Of a DNA stretch of 64,000 bases, positions 9,413 through 22,148 are shown one piece after another. Location: contig CM060692.1 of the NCBI GenBank assembly GCA_030686995.1, positions 15,543,465 to 15,607,464 on the forward strand, in the 5' to 3' direction. The stretch comes from Artemisia argyi. Its lineage: Eukaryota > Streptophyta > Magnoliopsida > Asterales > Asteraceae. The notes under the pieces were generated by a model, which worked only from the letters and a program-made list of their open reading frames with translations, had not been told where the DNA came from and searched no databases. A program made the translations under genes and the position numbers. Position 1 is the stretch's first letter, and each line of letters starts with the position of its first letter.

Positions 9413-11040
9413 TTTTCTTTAAAAGTAAATTGGGTTATGTCTGAATTCCCACTGCTAACCTCATCATTTATATAATAAAAAAAAAAAATTATTTTTTTAT
9501 TAGGTAACATTTTATTTTATCTATAACACAAGATAAATACAAAAAATATCGATAAAATGCAATTAATAATAGGATTGAAATTTTTAAATAATTATCTTTA
9601 ATAATATAAAACAATAATTAAACATCATAAATAAATAAAAATATTAAATTATTTATTTTTTAATAAATAAAAATATATGATTCAAAAAATTTTAAAAACC
9701 CGCGCGTGCTCGGGCATTATAACTAATATATATGACGTATAATTTTATCTAGTACTTTCACTTCAGATATTTTTTTTCTTTTTCTAAACCTTTTCAAAAA
9801 CAGGTCAATCCCAAAATAAATTAAAATACACACATTTTCAAATATACACACTCTCCAACAATTAATTACCCATTAAAATCTCTTTCACTAGTTAACATAA
9901 AAAATAACATTTATTAAATGATATCCATAAATAACATTGTGGACATTTATTATACAATTAATTGTATACTATTTATAGTTCATGGATTTGTTTTTAATTC
10001 AAAACTTTATAAATAAAAGAGGGGATTTGCTAACAGCAACCCAATGGGTGTTGTTTAAGTATTTCATATATATAAAAAACACATTTAATAAACTCATGTA
10101 CTCCATAATTATACACTTTTACTCATTTTAAATATATTATGTGATGTTAAATATAAAATATTTAAAGATCATTAAATCACAGTAATTTTTTAAATATGTA
10201 ATGCTTAAACAACATCCAATGGGTTTTTATTAGCAAATCTCATATAAAAGAGATACTAAAATAGTAAAAGAAAGAGTCACGTACATCTTATAGCAATGAA
10301 AATTATAGAAAACTTATTAGGTGTTTTCTCGTTTCATACTTCTTTTCACTGTAGTAGCTTAATTTATAAATCTTCAACTATATACAAAGCATTTAGTTGT
10401 TTGTTGAATGTTGAATTTTCAAAAAAAAAATAAAAATGACCAATATATGCCTTCCATTAAACTGCGATTCTTTGTTTTCTTTAATTGATCTATAAGTTCG
10501 ACACACACCAAGATTTACCGTCAGTGTTGCTACCACTTTCTGTCATTGTCAACCACCGTTGACACTCTCATAACTTCTAATCAAAACAAAAGGCAGATAA
10601 TTAAATAGTAGTTATAAAGTTATTTAACACTTAATACAATTATAAATGCATAACTTATTGTCACAAAAAATGCATAATTACAAAACAATTGCTCGCGTAA
10701 AAATTTAGATACATGGATACACAGAGCTGTAATGCGCGGGTATTTGCTAGTACTTTTAGAACTTATATAACCGTTTTGTAAATTTATCATTATGAAAGGC
10801 CATATGTTTTCATTGTAACCATTATGATTTTTTTTATTTACCAAAATATACTTTGTGTACATATATACTCTAAAAAAATGAGGATTCTTGTGGTTATAAA
10901 TGCAAATAATGACGAATGAAACAAATTTGTACATTGATGAATGAAAACCACTCGCAACACACCGTACGCTTTAAACTAATAGATAAAAAATTATAATAAA
11001 AAAATAAAAAACAAAAGTTAATCATTGTTTAATCTTATCA
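9413..11040. other. AT-rich intergenic DNA with Helitron-like ends
   Basis: No gene. CCCGCGCGTGCTCGGG (9699-9714) forms an imperfect hairpin followed by CTAA (9723-9726) then T, and CTAG-T occurs at 10747-10751 after GCGCGGGTATTTG; both look like plus-strand Helitron 3' ends. CTAGTACTTT occurs just after the first end (9750) and at the second (10747). The copy-2 equivalents are 30386-30414 and 31436-31440. Confidence 0.4.
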
Positions 11041-11319
11041 GGGCATCCACCATGGTGATTTAAAAAAAAGTTTAAAACCCATGAAAATGTTTATAATTTG
11101 TTTTAACCGTAAGGAGTTGATGTTTCATTTCTAAGTGGAATGAAGAGGTTTGAAATCTTGAACATTTTTATAATTTAATGCATGTATAATTGTTAGGCAT
11201 TTTATAAAGTTGAAAAAGTTAATACATAATGCAACAAAGTTTATAAAATCAAAAGCTTTATAAATTAATGATTTTATAAATCTTTAGACCTTTTAAAAAG
11301 TCCACCATTGTGGATGCTC
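11041..11319. mobile_element. MITE with ~20-bp inverted ends (copy 1)
   Basis: Left end GGGCATCCACCATGGTG; right end, reverse complemented, GAGCATCCACAATGGTGG. The 279-bp body is AT-rich and non-coding. The target duplication is not clear, so the superfamily is unassigned (a short TWA target as in PIF/Harbinger is possible). Confidence 0.7.
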
Positions 11320-12541
11320 TAAATGTCATACTTCATTTGCATTAATTGTCATGACTTCTATACCAATTAAAAGATTTTTTAAATGTGGATCTTGTATACA
11401 ATTGTTTTAACTTTGTAAGATTGCTAAGATCGAATTTAAAACTGCTTTGGTAATCCAAAAGACTAAACAAACTAACACAATTAACAAACAAAGCGGAAGC
11501 TTTATTTAAAATTACTAAACCAAATACAAAACCAAATTCAAAAGTGCCAACGCAAAATTCTAATTCAAGGTACCAATACAAAAGTCTAATTCAAGTGTAT
11601 AATTCAAAGTACAAAGAAAGCTAATTTCATTATCCCTATTTATAAAAAGCCAATGATCTAATTGTCAAATTCTAAACCGACTCATACTAAGGAACATGCC
11701 AAAAACTAAATACAAAAATCACAAAACCAACCCTTATAGTTTAACTCACTTTCTAACAAAAATGATAGCAGTATGCAAGTTATAAATGTTTGAAGAGCTC
11801 AAGAGCTAAACTCCATAAATTGATTATGCATGATACAAGAACACAACCTCAACATTTATGTATGAAAATACTACAAATGCTATACAAAAGAAGACCATGT
11901 ACAAATGTGGAAATATGTTTTCAATCTATGTTACAAAATCTGACATCAAAATTTTTATCATTTTTTTAAGGGTGAGTGTAAATATGAATTAACTTTCAAC
12001 GGTTTTGATTCAGTTAAATACAAAAACTAACCAAATGTTAACTTACATCCACATGCAGAAAACATATATAAATACAATAACAGGTCATCATACACAACTT
12101 AACCAAACAATACACCAACAGACAGACAGTGACAATACACATACACATACCTTATAGAACTTTGGTTCAGTTCACGTTGTATGGGGCGGGGCAGTTGTTT
12201 ATGCTAAACCAAACCAAAACTACAAATGATCGGTTTTCCAATTTACGCACATATTAACCTAAACTAAAAGATTATAACCATAACTACAAGATAAGAAGTT
12301 TGCATATAAGCTCGACACCTGCTTAACACAATATCACCCTTTCTATATTCCATAAATATAAAAGGTAACTTTCATACTTTCATGGGTACAAACCCAACTC
12401 AAAAGATTTACACAGACAAAAATAAGTACATTTGACCATCAAAATTAATAAATCTTGCACCAAGTGTACGTATAGGGCCCGTTTGGTTAACAAAATATTC
12501 ATACAAGTATAGACCAGTTATAATTGTAACTAAAAAGTGCG
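11320..12541. other. intergenic DNA containing a duplicated gene 3' flank
   Basis: From about 11910 to 12460 the sequence is a diverged relative of 23320-23680 (shared TTTCATGGGTACAAAC and TACATTTGACCATCAA), which is the 3' untranslated flank of the minus-strand gene at the right edge of the window. It is an orphan: no coding exon of that gene lies beside it, and the Copia element begins at 12542. Confidence 0.6.
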
Positions 12542-12840
12542 TGTGAGCTGATAATCTCGACATTGCTTCATATGTAAATAACGAAACATGAAGGACCAAA
12601 GATGTTCGTTAGTTAGTTAGTAACCGCCAAGCGGTTAAGTTAGTTATGGCGGTTAGTTAGTTAGTTGGTTATGGTAGTTATTAGTTAGTTGAATTCGGTT
12701 ACAAACCGAATGGACACAAACAGAAGGGACACACCTGTTCGTCCCTTATATATACATTCACATTTGTAATGTTTAATGGTTGGACGAAATAGTTATTCAG
12801 TATATTTTGCAATTCATATTCGACTCATATTGGGACAACA
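12542..12840 (+). repeat. Copia left LTR (copy 1)
   Basis: 299 bp, TG...CA ends. Contains TTAGTTAGTTAG repeats, the inverted pair around AACCGCCAAGCGGTT, and a TATA-like TTATATATA at 12747-12755 that should drive the element transcript. Confidence 0.9.
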
Positions 12841-12841
12841 T

Positions 12842-12853
12842 TGGCATCAGAGC
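12842..12853 (+). promoter_or_regulatory. Copia primer-binding site (initiator tRNA-Met type)
   Basis: TGGCATCAGAGC lies one base after the LTR and differs by one base from the TGGTATCAGAGC complement of plant initiator tRNA-Met 3' ends. It would prime minus-strand cDNA synthesis. Confidence 0.85.
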
Positions 12854-14288
12854 AAGTGTTTCATTTACGCTCTCATTGGACACCAAAAACACTAAACGAG
12901 AACAACCAAGAAAGATGTGCGCCAGGAACTTTCTGTTTTCAGTGGGATTCACGGTGTTTCAAAGAAAAGGAACAACGCGTGTATAACTAAGAACGCAAGG
13001 GCAATAGTGCACGATCAAACTTGTGTGGAATTGCAAACGTAAGCATCAAACGTAATTGGTGGACGTTTTGTTGTGATTTCTGGAACGCGACAACAAAACA
13101 TGAAGGAAGAGAACAATATTCTTACAAGAACTTTTGTTGGTAACGGCATTAACGCGGCCACAAAAAGGAAACCTTGTGGATTGCTGGAACACGCAACACA
13201 AAGGAGAAGGTGATAAACACTTGAAACAAAGCGTAGTACCAAGGAAGAAAGAAACGCATAGTAAACGCGAGGATTAAAGGGTTGTTGTGGACACGGTTGA
13301 AAGGATATCGAGAAAGTACATCAAGGAGTGCTTGTTGAAAACATTTGGCGCTACAAGAACAACAACAACAGCGAACAAAACAAACAAATCATTTGTTTGG
13401 AGAAAGAATATCGAGGGGTATTCAAGGGTGTTGTGGACGCGCTGTGAAATAGAACCAAGGAGAACAAGAAGGAGTTCAAGGAGTTATTGTGTAAAATGTT
13501 TGGGAAACACAAGCAACAACAACAACAACTAAATGAAAAAAAAAAAACAAACAAACAAGTCGTTTGTTTTTGGAAAAATAATACCGAGTAGTATTAAAAA
13601 TTTTGTGGCAAAGGAGACTTGGATTTCGGAAAAAAAAATAAATAAATAAAAAAGATTCGCTTGGAAGGATACCAAGAACAAATAAAGTTTGTTTGGAAGG
13701 GAAGCCGTGAACAAGAAGGAGTCTAGGGTGCGTTTTGTGGAGAAGGATTCAAGTCAAACACAAAAAAAGGAAAACGACGTGGGAACAAGTGTGGTATAGC
13801 GAATAAAGGAGAACTCGTTTGGTTTGTTGAGAAAAAAAAACAATTCGACACAAAAGAAAAGAAGCCGAAAACTTTTGTTTATACGAATTGATTTGGGAGA
13901 AAAACAACAACGAGGCAACATAAAAAAACAATTTGGGAGAACATCGATAGAATAGCAACAAGTTTGTTGGGATTTGGTGGTTATTAACGCGGATACAAGG
14001 GAAAGAAAAACGTTGTTGGTATAATACTCAAGTACCGACACACTAGAGGGAATATGTTTGTGTTTAACACAACAACGAGGTGACTATTCAAAATTTCTGG
14101 ATTTCTATTATATTAAGATAGTATAGAAGTTTTATTTTGTACTATTAGGAAATCCCGAGAACTAATTATTGATCCCGTACTATTAGGATTCCCGGAAAAC
14201 TATTTTCTATTCCTGTAGTAGTAGGAAATACCATACTAGTTAGAAATTCCCATACGATTAGAAGGTGAAGATTATAAACACTAATAAA
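12854..14288 (+). other. Copia untranslated leader
   Basis: About 1.4 kb of purine- and AAC-rich sequence with many short CAACAACAA runs and no sustained frame, between the primer-binding site and the gag ATG. Short frames here are by-products of this composition. Confidence 0.6.
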
Positions 14289-15285
14289 ATGGCCGGTGAC
14301 GATACAACTAGCACTACACTAAAACCCGTAACACCAATTGCACGATACCAATGCCCTAAACTGAAAGCCACAAACTACACAGTTTGGGCTATACAAATTA
14401 AGGTCATGTTAGAAGCACATGGTTTATGGGAAGCGATAGAACCAAAGGAAAACATGCAAGTAGATGATAAGAAGGATAAGGCAACAACGGCCTTCCTATA
14501 TCAAGCGTTGACCGAAGATGTGATTTTGCAAGTAGCAAGTTGTAAAAAGGCAAAGGAATTATGGGAATCGTTAAGAAGGAGACACGTTGGAGAAGAGAGA
14601 GTATAGCAAGAACGATTACAATCATTGATGATTGGATTTCAAACACTTCAGATGAAGGAGGACGATACGGTGGATGCATTTACGGCTAAACTAAACGGCT
14701 ACACCACTAAGGCTAAAGAATTAGGTAAAACTTTGGATGAATCACTTTAAATACGAAAACTATTAGATTCCACACCAAATAGGTTCATTCAAATAGTAAC
14801 ATCCATAGAACAAACAAATGATCTTGACGATATTACCTTAAATGAGATCACTGGAAAACTCAAGGCATTCGAGGAAAGGATAAAACTCCGAAAAGGAGGA
14901 CAAGTGGAAAGCCAGGAAAACTTACTATTCGCACAAGGCGAACACTCGAGAAAAGGAGGACGATTTACTAAACGCGGAGGTAGATCAAACTTTTCACGAG
15001 GAAACTGGCAAAGTAATAAGAATAAAGATAACTCGAATGAGGAAAGCTCAACTCACAAAGGAAAGCCAAATAAGAATAAACTTGAGTGGGATAAGAGCAA
15101 ATTAAAATGTTTCAAGTGTGGAAAACTTGGACATTATAATAGAAACTGCAAAGCAACATCGACAACTCAGGAACAATCAAACCTTATCTTAGAAGACGAT
15201 GAACCATCACTATTAATGACTACACACGAAACAGAACACGAGGAAGTTCTGTTGAATGAAGGAAAAATTAAACCCGAAAAATGCA
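14289..15285 (+). pseudogene. Copia gag, broken by two stops
   Basis: Capsid-like protein that would package element RNA. The ATG at 14289 gives a start MAGDDTTS; the UBN2-type Copia gag core follows (YTVWAIQIKVMLEAHGLW, then residues like WESLRRRH). In-frame TAG at about 14604 and TAA at about 14748 interrupt it; the same frame then continues through a basic Gly/Arg region to a CCHC zinc knuckle (CFKCGKLGHYNRNC) near 15108-15150. A one-base shift near 15285 moves the following protease into another frame. Identical in the second copy. Confidence 0.85.
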
Positions 15286-15291
15286 AGCATA

Positions 15292-18200
15292 TGGTACTTA
15301 GATAATGGTGCAAGTAACCATATGACGGGAACTAAGAGTCATTTTAGGGATATTGACTAAAGCATAACATGACGTGTACATTTTTGAGACGGATTGTACT
15401 TAGAGATAAAGGGTAGAGGCTCTATACTGTTAGGATGTAGGAACCAAGAACAAAAGATAGTTTCGGATGTTTACTACATTCCAAACCTCAAGAGCAACAT
15501 AATTAGTCTAGGACAACTTACAGAGATAGGTTGTAAGATCATCATGGACGGAAACAAATTGACTTTGTATGACAAGAATAAGAAGTTGTTGATGAAGGTT
15601 GAAAGATCTAAGAATCAACTTTACAGTATTAAACTACAAATAGAAGCACCTATATGTCTCTTAGAAAATGTAGATAACCAAGCATGGTTATGGCACGTTA
15701 GATTAGGTCATCTGAACTTTGATGACATCAACAAGATGACAAGAAAGGGTCTAGTAGGAGGAATACCAAGAATAAATCATGCAGGACAGATTTGTGATGC
15801 ATGTTTATTAGGAAAACACAATAGAACACCATTACCAAATCAAGCTAAATTCAGATCAAAGAACCCGTTGGAATTAGTATATGGAGACCTTTGTGGTCCT
15901 ATAATTCCAGCCACGCACTCTGGAAAGAAACTCATTTTCTTGTTAGTGGACGACTGCATACGTTTCATGTGGGCCTACTTTCTGACGTCGAAAGATCAGG
16001 CATTTAGCACTTTCAAGGAATTTAGACAACAAGTTGATATGGAAATGAGACTGAAATTAAGGATGTTAAGAATAGATAGAGGAGGCGAATTTACATCAAA
16101 TGAATTCACTAAATACTGTAAGGAAAATGGAATAGCACGACAGTTGATAGCACCTTACTCACCACAACAAAATGGAGTAGTGGAGAGAAGAAATAGAACA
16201 GTGTTATCAACTACAAGGAATATGATGAAAGCGATGAAGTTACCTTTAACTTTTTGGGCGGAAGCAGTTAAACATGCCATTTACATACTCAACAGGGTAC
16301 CTACAAGAGCTCTTGTAGATAAAACTCCATATGAGGCACTCTACGACAGAAAACCGAATTTGGAAAACCTAAGGATATTCGAATGCAAAACTTATGCCAA
16401 GATAACAATACCTCACTTGAAGAAGCTCGATGATAGAAGTATACCAATGATTTACTTAGGAATAGAGGAAGGATCAAAAGCATGTAGGTTATATGATCCA
16501 ATAGGAAAGAAGAAACATGTTAGTAGGGATGTAAAGTTTATGGAAACGAAACCGTTGGATTGGGAGAATAATGGAGAGGAAACTAGTACACAAGACACGT
16601 TTTGGACAAGTTTTGTGGCAGAAGGAGTTGACAATGAAAACCTTACACCAGTCAACATAGAAAACAATGATAACACATATCATGAACATGATCCGATTCC
16701 AGATCCTGATTCACCAATCACCACACCAACATACACTTACAACCCACACTCAGAGGAAGAGGAAGAAGAAGCTAATGTGAGCTCATTAGGAAGCTCAGAT
16801 CATAGATTTGATGATAGGCCAGTACGAGGTTTCAAAGAGATAAAGGAAATTTAGAATGAAGTACGTGTAGTTGAGACTGAAAGTCTACTATTTACGGAAG
16901 AGGAACCACATAACTATAAGGAAGCATCGGTAGACAAGAAATGGATTGAGGCCATGGAGATTGAATTGGATTCAATCAACAAGAATAACACATGGACTCT
17001 TATTACATTGCCCACAAATCAAAAGGCAATAGGACTCAAATGGGTCTATAAGACCAAGAGGGATGCAAAAGGAAAGATCATCAAATACAAGGCACGGTTA
17101 GTAGCAAAAGGATATGTACAAGAACAAGGAATAGACTTCAATGAAGTATTTGCACCAGTTGCACGGATAGAGACGGTTCGTTTGATATTAGCTTTAGCAG
17201 CATATCATGGATGGCAATTACATCACTTAGATGTAAAATCTGCATTTTTATATGGAGATTTGAAGGAAGTAGTCTACGTTACACAACCTGAAGGATTTAT
17301 TCAACAAGGAAACTCAGGGAAAGTTTACAAGCTCACTAAAGCTCTGTATGGCTTAAGGCAAGCACCACGAGCTTGGAATGTGAAGTTTGATCAAACCTTG
17401 AAGTCTTTAGACTTTAAGAAATGTAATCTCGAACAAGCAGTTTACACGAAGAGAAGCAAGACTTCTACACTTATAGTTGAAGTTTACGTAGATGACTTGA
17501 TAATCACGGGCACTCCAAGGAAGGAAATAGAAGTATTTAAATCCCAGATGGAAGACAAATTTGAAATGAGCGACTTAGGATTGTTATCTTATTACGTTGG
17601 GATAGAAGTTACATAGACAGGAGGAGAGATTACAATCAAGCAAACAGGTTATATTAACAAGATCTTGAAAGAAACAAGTATGACGGACAGTAATGATACG
17701 AAGATACCAATGGATCCCGGTACTAAATTGGTCAAGGCGGAAGATGGAAACTCAGTTCACGCAACTTATTACCGAAGTTTAATTGGAAGTCTCAGGTACT
17801 TACTACATACAAGATCAGATCTTAGTTACTCAGTCGGACTACTCAGCAAATTTATGCAAGACCTAAAGGATCATCCCCTGAAGGCAGTGAAACAAGTAAT
17901 CCGATACATCAAATGAACAAAGGAGCATGGCATAATATACAAGAAAGAAGGCGACTGCAAGATTACAGGTTACAGTGACAGTAGTTATGGAATCAATACC
18001 GATCAAGAAAAAGGAACTACTGGGATAGTATTTTATTTTGTAGAATCACCTATTACCTGGTGTAATCAGAAGCAACCAACAGTGGCGCTCTCATCATGTG
18101 AATCAGAATTCATGGCGGCTACTGGAGCAGCATGTCAAGCCTTATGGTTAAAACGACTACTTGGTGAATTAACCAGTTGGGAAGAGAAAAGGATAACACT

Positions 18201-18488
18201 GAAGATTGACAACATTTCAGCAATAACACTCGTAAGGAACCCAATTTTTCATGGTAGGGTGCCATGTTTTGTATTGTTTTTGTTTTTCCCTTTCGGGGTC
18301 TCGTTATAAGATATAGCCTTTCCAAAAAACAATTCACTCAGGAATGCGCGTAGACAATGGACACAACAATGTGGAACATGTCAGTGGTCAATGGAGAATT
18401 ACAAAGAGCTGATATATTAACAAAAGCTTTACCAAGACTAAAGTTTGTGACTATGCAACAAATGCTTGGAGTTCAAGACTTAGGATGA
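15292..18488 (+). pseudogene. Copia pol (protease, integrase, RT, RNase H), broken
   Basis: Protease motif LDNGASNHMTG at 15298-15330, then stops near 15357 and 15369. Next an open stretch (about 15394-16854) with the GAG-pre-integrase histidines (LWHVRLGHLN) and CDACLLGKH, and an integrase core with the acidic triad in YGDLCGP, RIDRGGEF and VVERRNR. A TAG ends it at 16852; in the same frame the reverse transcriptase follows (LVAKGYVQEQGIDF, DVKSAFLYGDL, YVDD near 17488) with stops at 17614 and 17914. RNase H shows LSSCESEFMAATGAACQALWL. After FHGR (about 18257) roughly 73 bp of foreign, T-rich sequence replaces the expected continuation, and the final codons before TGA (18486) are in a different frame. 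At least five lesions: not functional. Confidence 0.9.
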
Positions 18489-18713
18489 AGCAACGATCAA
18501 GATTAAGGACGAGAATGTGAGCTGATAATCTCGACATTGCTTCATATGTAAATAACGAAACATGAAGGACCGAAGATGTTCGTTAGTTAGTAACCGCCAA
18601 GCGGTTAAGTTAGTTATGGCGGTTAGTTAGTTAGTTGGTTAGGGTAGTTATTAGTTAGTTGAATTCGGTTACAAACCGAATGGACACAAACCGAAGGGAC
18701 ACACCTGTTCGTC

Positions 18714-19533
<820 letters not shown>

Positions 19534-19926
19534 ATTTGTAATGTTTAATGGTCAGACGAAATAGTTATTCAGTATATTTTGCAATTCATATTCGACTCAT
19601 ATTGGGACAACAGTGTGCTCATTAAACAGGTCAAATGGGTAAAAGTCGCCCATAGTATATTCACAATGCATGAAACGTCATACATTATATATATACTTAA
19701 TTAAAATTCTTTAAATCAGTTTCAGATTCTCGAAATTTATGAACATGTTAACGGAAATAAAATTGATGATCTACCCATTATGCTAAGTGCATTCAAAGAA
19801 CCAAAATTGGTTATATTGTAAAAAGAAATCAGATAATTAATCGGTGTTCTTTACAGCTAGGAATGTAAGAATCATAGAAGTGGCAAAATGGTCACATCGA
19901 GCGTGTCAGGAATGGCCGTTTATGGG

Positions 19927-20140
19927 CAGTGGCGAAGCTTGGAATTTTTAAGTGGGGGGTCGGGATCTAAATTTTTTTTTCCTAAGGCTATACTTCAGGT
20001 ATACCGAAATTTTCGGGAGGTCGAAACCGAATATACCGAAATATTTCTACACGAAAACTATATACCCCCTACATCGCAAAAAAAATTTCGGGGGGTCGGG
20101 CGCCCCCCCCCCCCCCCCCCCCTTAAAAGCTGCGCCACTG
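19927..20140. mobile_element. hAT-type MITE (copy 1)
   Basis: Ends CAGTGGCGAAGCTT and, in reverse complement, CAGTGGCGCAGCTT, with a perfect 8-bp target duplication TTTATGGG (19919-19926 and 20141-20148). CAGTGGCG ends and 8-bp targets are typical of hAT elements. The 214-bp body carries a poly-C tract (20103-20122) and GGGGTCGGG motifs. Proline-rich frames across the poly-C run are artefacts. Confidence 0.9.
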
Positions 20141-20148
20141 TTTATGGG

Positions 20149-20999
20149 TCAAATTGGGGAACTTCCAAATATAAGCCGGGTTTGGCGTGTAAACACCTCA
20201 GATCGAAACTTTGAATTATTAAATAGTAAGAGTTGAAGTTTATATGCATCAAGATAGAATACACGTCGAAAAACTTTCGTCATTTTTCTTTTTACCTGAG
20301 TTTATTTATTTTACCCCGGCATAAGTAAATGGATCAAAATTGCTAAATTCAAATTATAGCAATAGATACCTCGTTTTCACTTAAACTCCCTAACAGTTGC
20401 AACCAAAAGAAAAGGATGAATCATATTAATGAAGATACAAATAAACTAATACCCTTATATGGTCGTTTAACAGAATCACCAGCTTCCTTTACAGTATATT
20501 CTCAAACTTAATCATGGAACGTCAACATTATCCAAACTAGCTTTTATTCTCTCAATTCTAAATGAATGCTAGTTTCACCAACTCGGATTTTATACTACTA
20601 CTTACTAAGATGGAGTGTGATTAACGCACATTCTCGATTTAATATTACTTAGATTTCGGAAATTAAGCAAATAAACCAAAACCAAAAAAACGTGAACTAC
20701 TTATCCATGTCTATTCAATAAATTCAACTAATACGAAGAAAACAAATTGTAACGAAACATATCTTTCTAGAATTTTGAATAAAGATGCAAACATATAAAT
20801 TTTGCATAACTTTAACTAACCTACACCATAATACATGTTAGAAACATTGATATCACCTCTGAGTTAAGCGTGAAACTACATGTAATACATCTAACTTTTC
20901 ATTAACTTCAATCACCACACGGCAACACTTTTTTAGCTCCAAAGTTTCCGATGTTGACAATGTCTTTTCCTCAATTTAAATCGAAGTAGATATGCAATC
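20149..20999. other. 3' flank of the second F-box gene (copy 1)
   Basis: AT-rich, no gene. Positions about 20815-20930 align with the 3' flank of the first F-box gene. Confidence 0.5.
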
Positions 21000-22148
21000 T
21001 TAGTGATCAAGCAAAAGTAGGGTTTCCGTGTAGGCACACACAAAAGAAGAAGATTCTTTTGCAGAAATCCCAGTAAAATCAACGTCTTCTAACTTGGGAT
21101 CATAAACCAAAAGTTCAGAATCTTCTTCTGAACTAAAACGCTTTGCCGCTTCAATTAAAACTTCGCCACTCTTTCTAAATCCAAATACATCTGTTATTGC
21201 CTTATCTGGTAGGTTACTCCTGATAGTGTATAATTTAATAAATGATTTCAGATCACCATTTTCCATCATCCATACACCATATTCTGGTACATCCACGTCA
21301 TCATATATATCCTCAAGCACAACAAGAAACCCATTAAACTTACGTAGATACAACTTATGATCATGAGGGTTATGGTTTACTGCTAAATTATCAGGAAGGC
21401 GTATTTCTGTAAATATTTCACTTATCATATCAAATGATATAATCAGATTAGAACGACTAATCCTATCCAAGGCAAGCCAATAAATAAACCTATCTATCAC
21501 TACCTGAACATTGTCTAGGTATGACCTTTCCAACACAACTGTCCTTCGAGGGAGATTGATAGATAGACTTTTCCAAGCCCACGAGCTTACTCTAAAGATC
21601 TCAACTCGCCAAGTAGTGTCAGTAAAAGTGTTAAATTCCCCACCATAAGATTCAATTGAAATGTAAAGAAGCATAGGGTCAAGAGTGTGAGAACAAACCC
21701 CAAAACCAAGCATAGTGCTATACTTATTTTTATCTAACACATTAGACACATCAATTGCAACCGACTTCCCAATGGTAGGATTCCAAATGACAGCTGTTTT
21801 CTTTCCAGAATCACTTGGCTTTGCAACATAATCATAAAAGCAGAATAGGCCTTGAGAGCAACCAACTATTGCTGGTTTGTTAAATAGTTTAACGGACACG
21901 GGAACAGTTAGGGAAACTTTCTGATGGGGGAAAGTAGCATCGTCCGCAACAGAAACATAATTGTGCTCTAAATCATATCTTACAAGTATATGCTGTTGCA
22001 GCTCAGTGTGTTGGTAATAAGCAATAAACGCAGAGCTGTCGATGAGAGACTTACATGCTTTTGATACAGATCTGAAGCAAAGCAATGATCTAATAGGAAT
22101 CCTTTTCAAAATATTCTCTTGGATTTCGAAAGGCATGCTGTCCCACAT
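21000..22148 (-). CDS. F-box protein with F-box-associated domain (copy 1)
   Basis: 382 residues, single exon, intact. F-box at about residues 3-45 (PFEIQENILKRIPIRSLLCF, then SVSKACKSLIDS), the segment that binds Skp1. The C-terminal two thirds is the FBA-type domain for substrate recognition (GLFCFYDY, TAVIWNPTIGKSVAIDV, LLVYDPKLEDV). It is a clear paralogue of the gene at 6470-7609: the starts align (MWDSMPFEIQ against MSDNIPLEIQ), as do the ends (TLLLLD). Start chosen at the first ATG; the upstream TTTT-rich stretch with TGTAGCAGGAGATC resembles a leader-intron acceptor. The second tandem copy at 43605 encodes the same protein as far as I can see. Target unknown. Confidence 0.9.
   Translation of the reverse strand: MWDSMPFEIQENILKRIPIRSLLCFRSVSKACKSLIDSSAFIAYYQHTELQQHILVRYDLEHNYVSVADDATFPHQKVSLTVPVSVKLFNKPAIVGCSQGLFCFYDYVAKPSDSGKKTAVIWNPTIGKSVAIDVSNVLDKNKYSTMLGFGVCSHTLDPMLLYISIESYGGEFNTFTDTTWRVEIFRVSSWAWKSLSINLPRRTVVLERSYLDNVQVVIDRFIYWLALDRISRSNLIISFDMISEIFTEIRLPDNLAVNHNPHDHKLYLRKFNGFLVVLEDIYDDVDVPEYGVWMMENGDLKSFIKLYTIRSNLPDKAITDVFGFRKSGEVLIEAAKRFSSEEDSELLVYDPKLEDVDFTGISAKESSSFVCAYTETLLLLDH

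Noticed and set aside
12854..14240. Many short frames on both strands in the Copia leader, repeated at 33544-34930
   Set aside because: Compositional by-products of AAC- and A-rich leader sequence; no domains, and duplicated only because the whole segment is.
19888..20236. Proline-rich frames near 19888-20236 and 42557-42841
   Set aside because: They cross the MITE poly-C tract; the Pro run is a homopolymer artefact and the frames span both TSDs.
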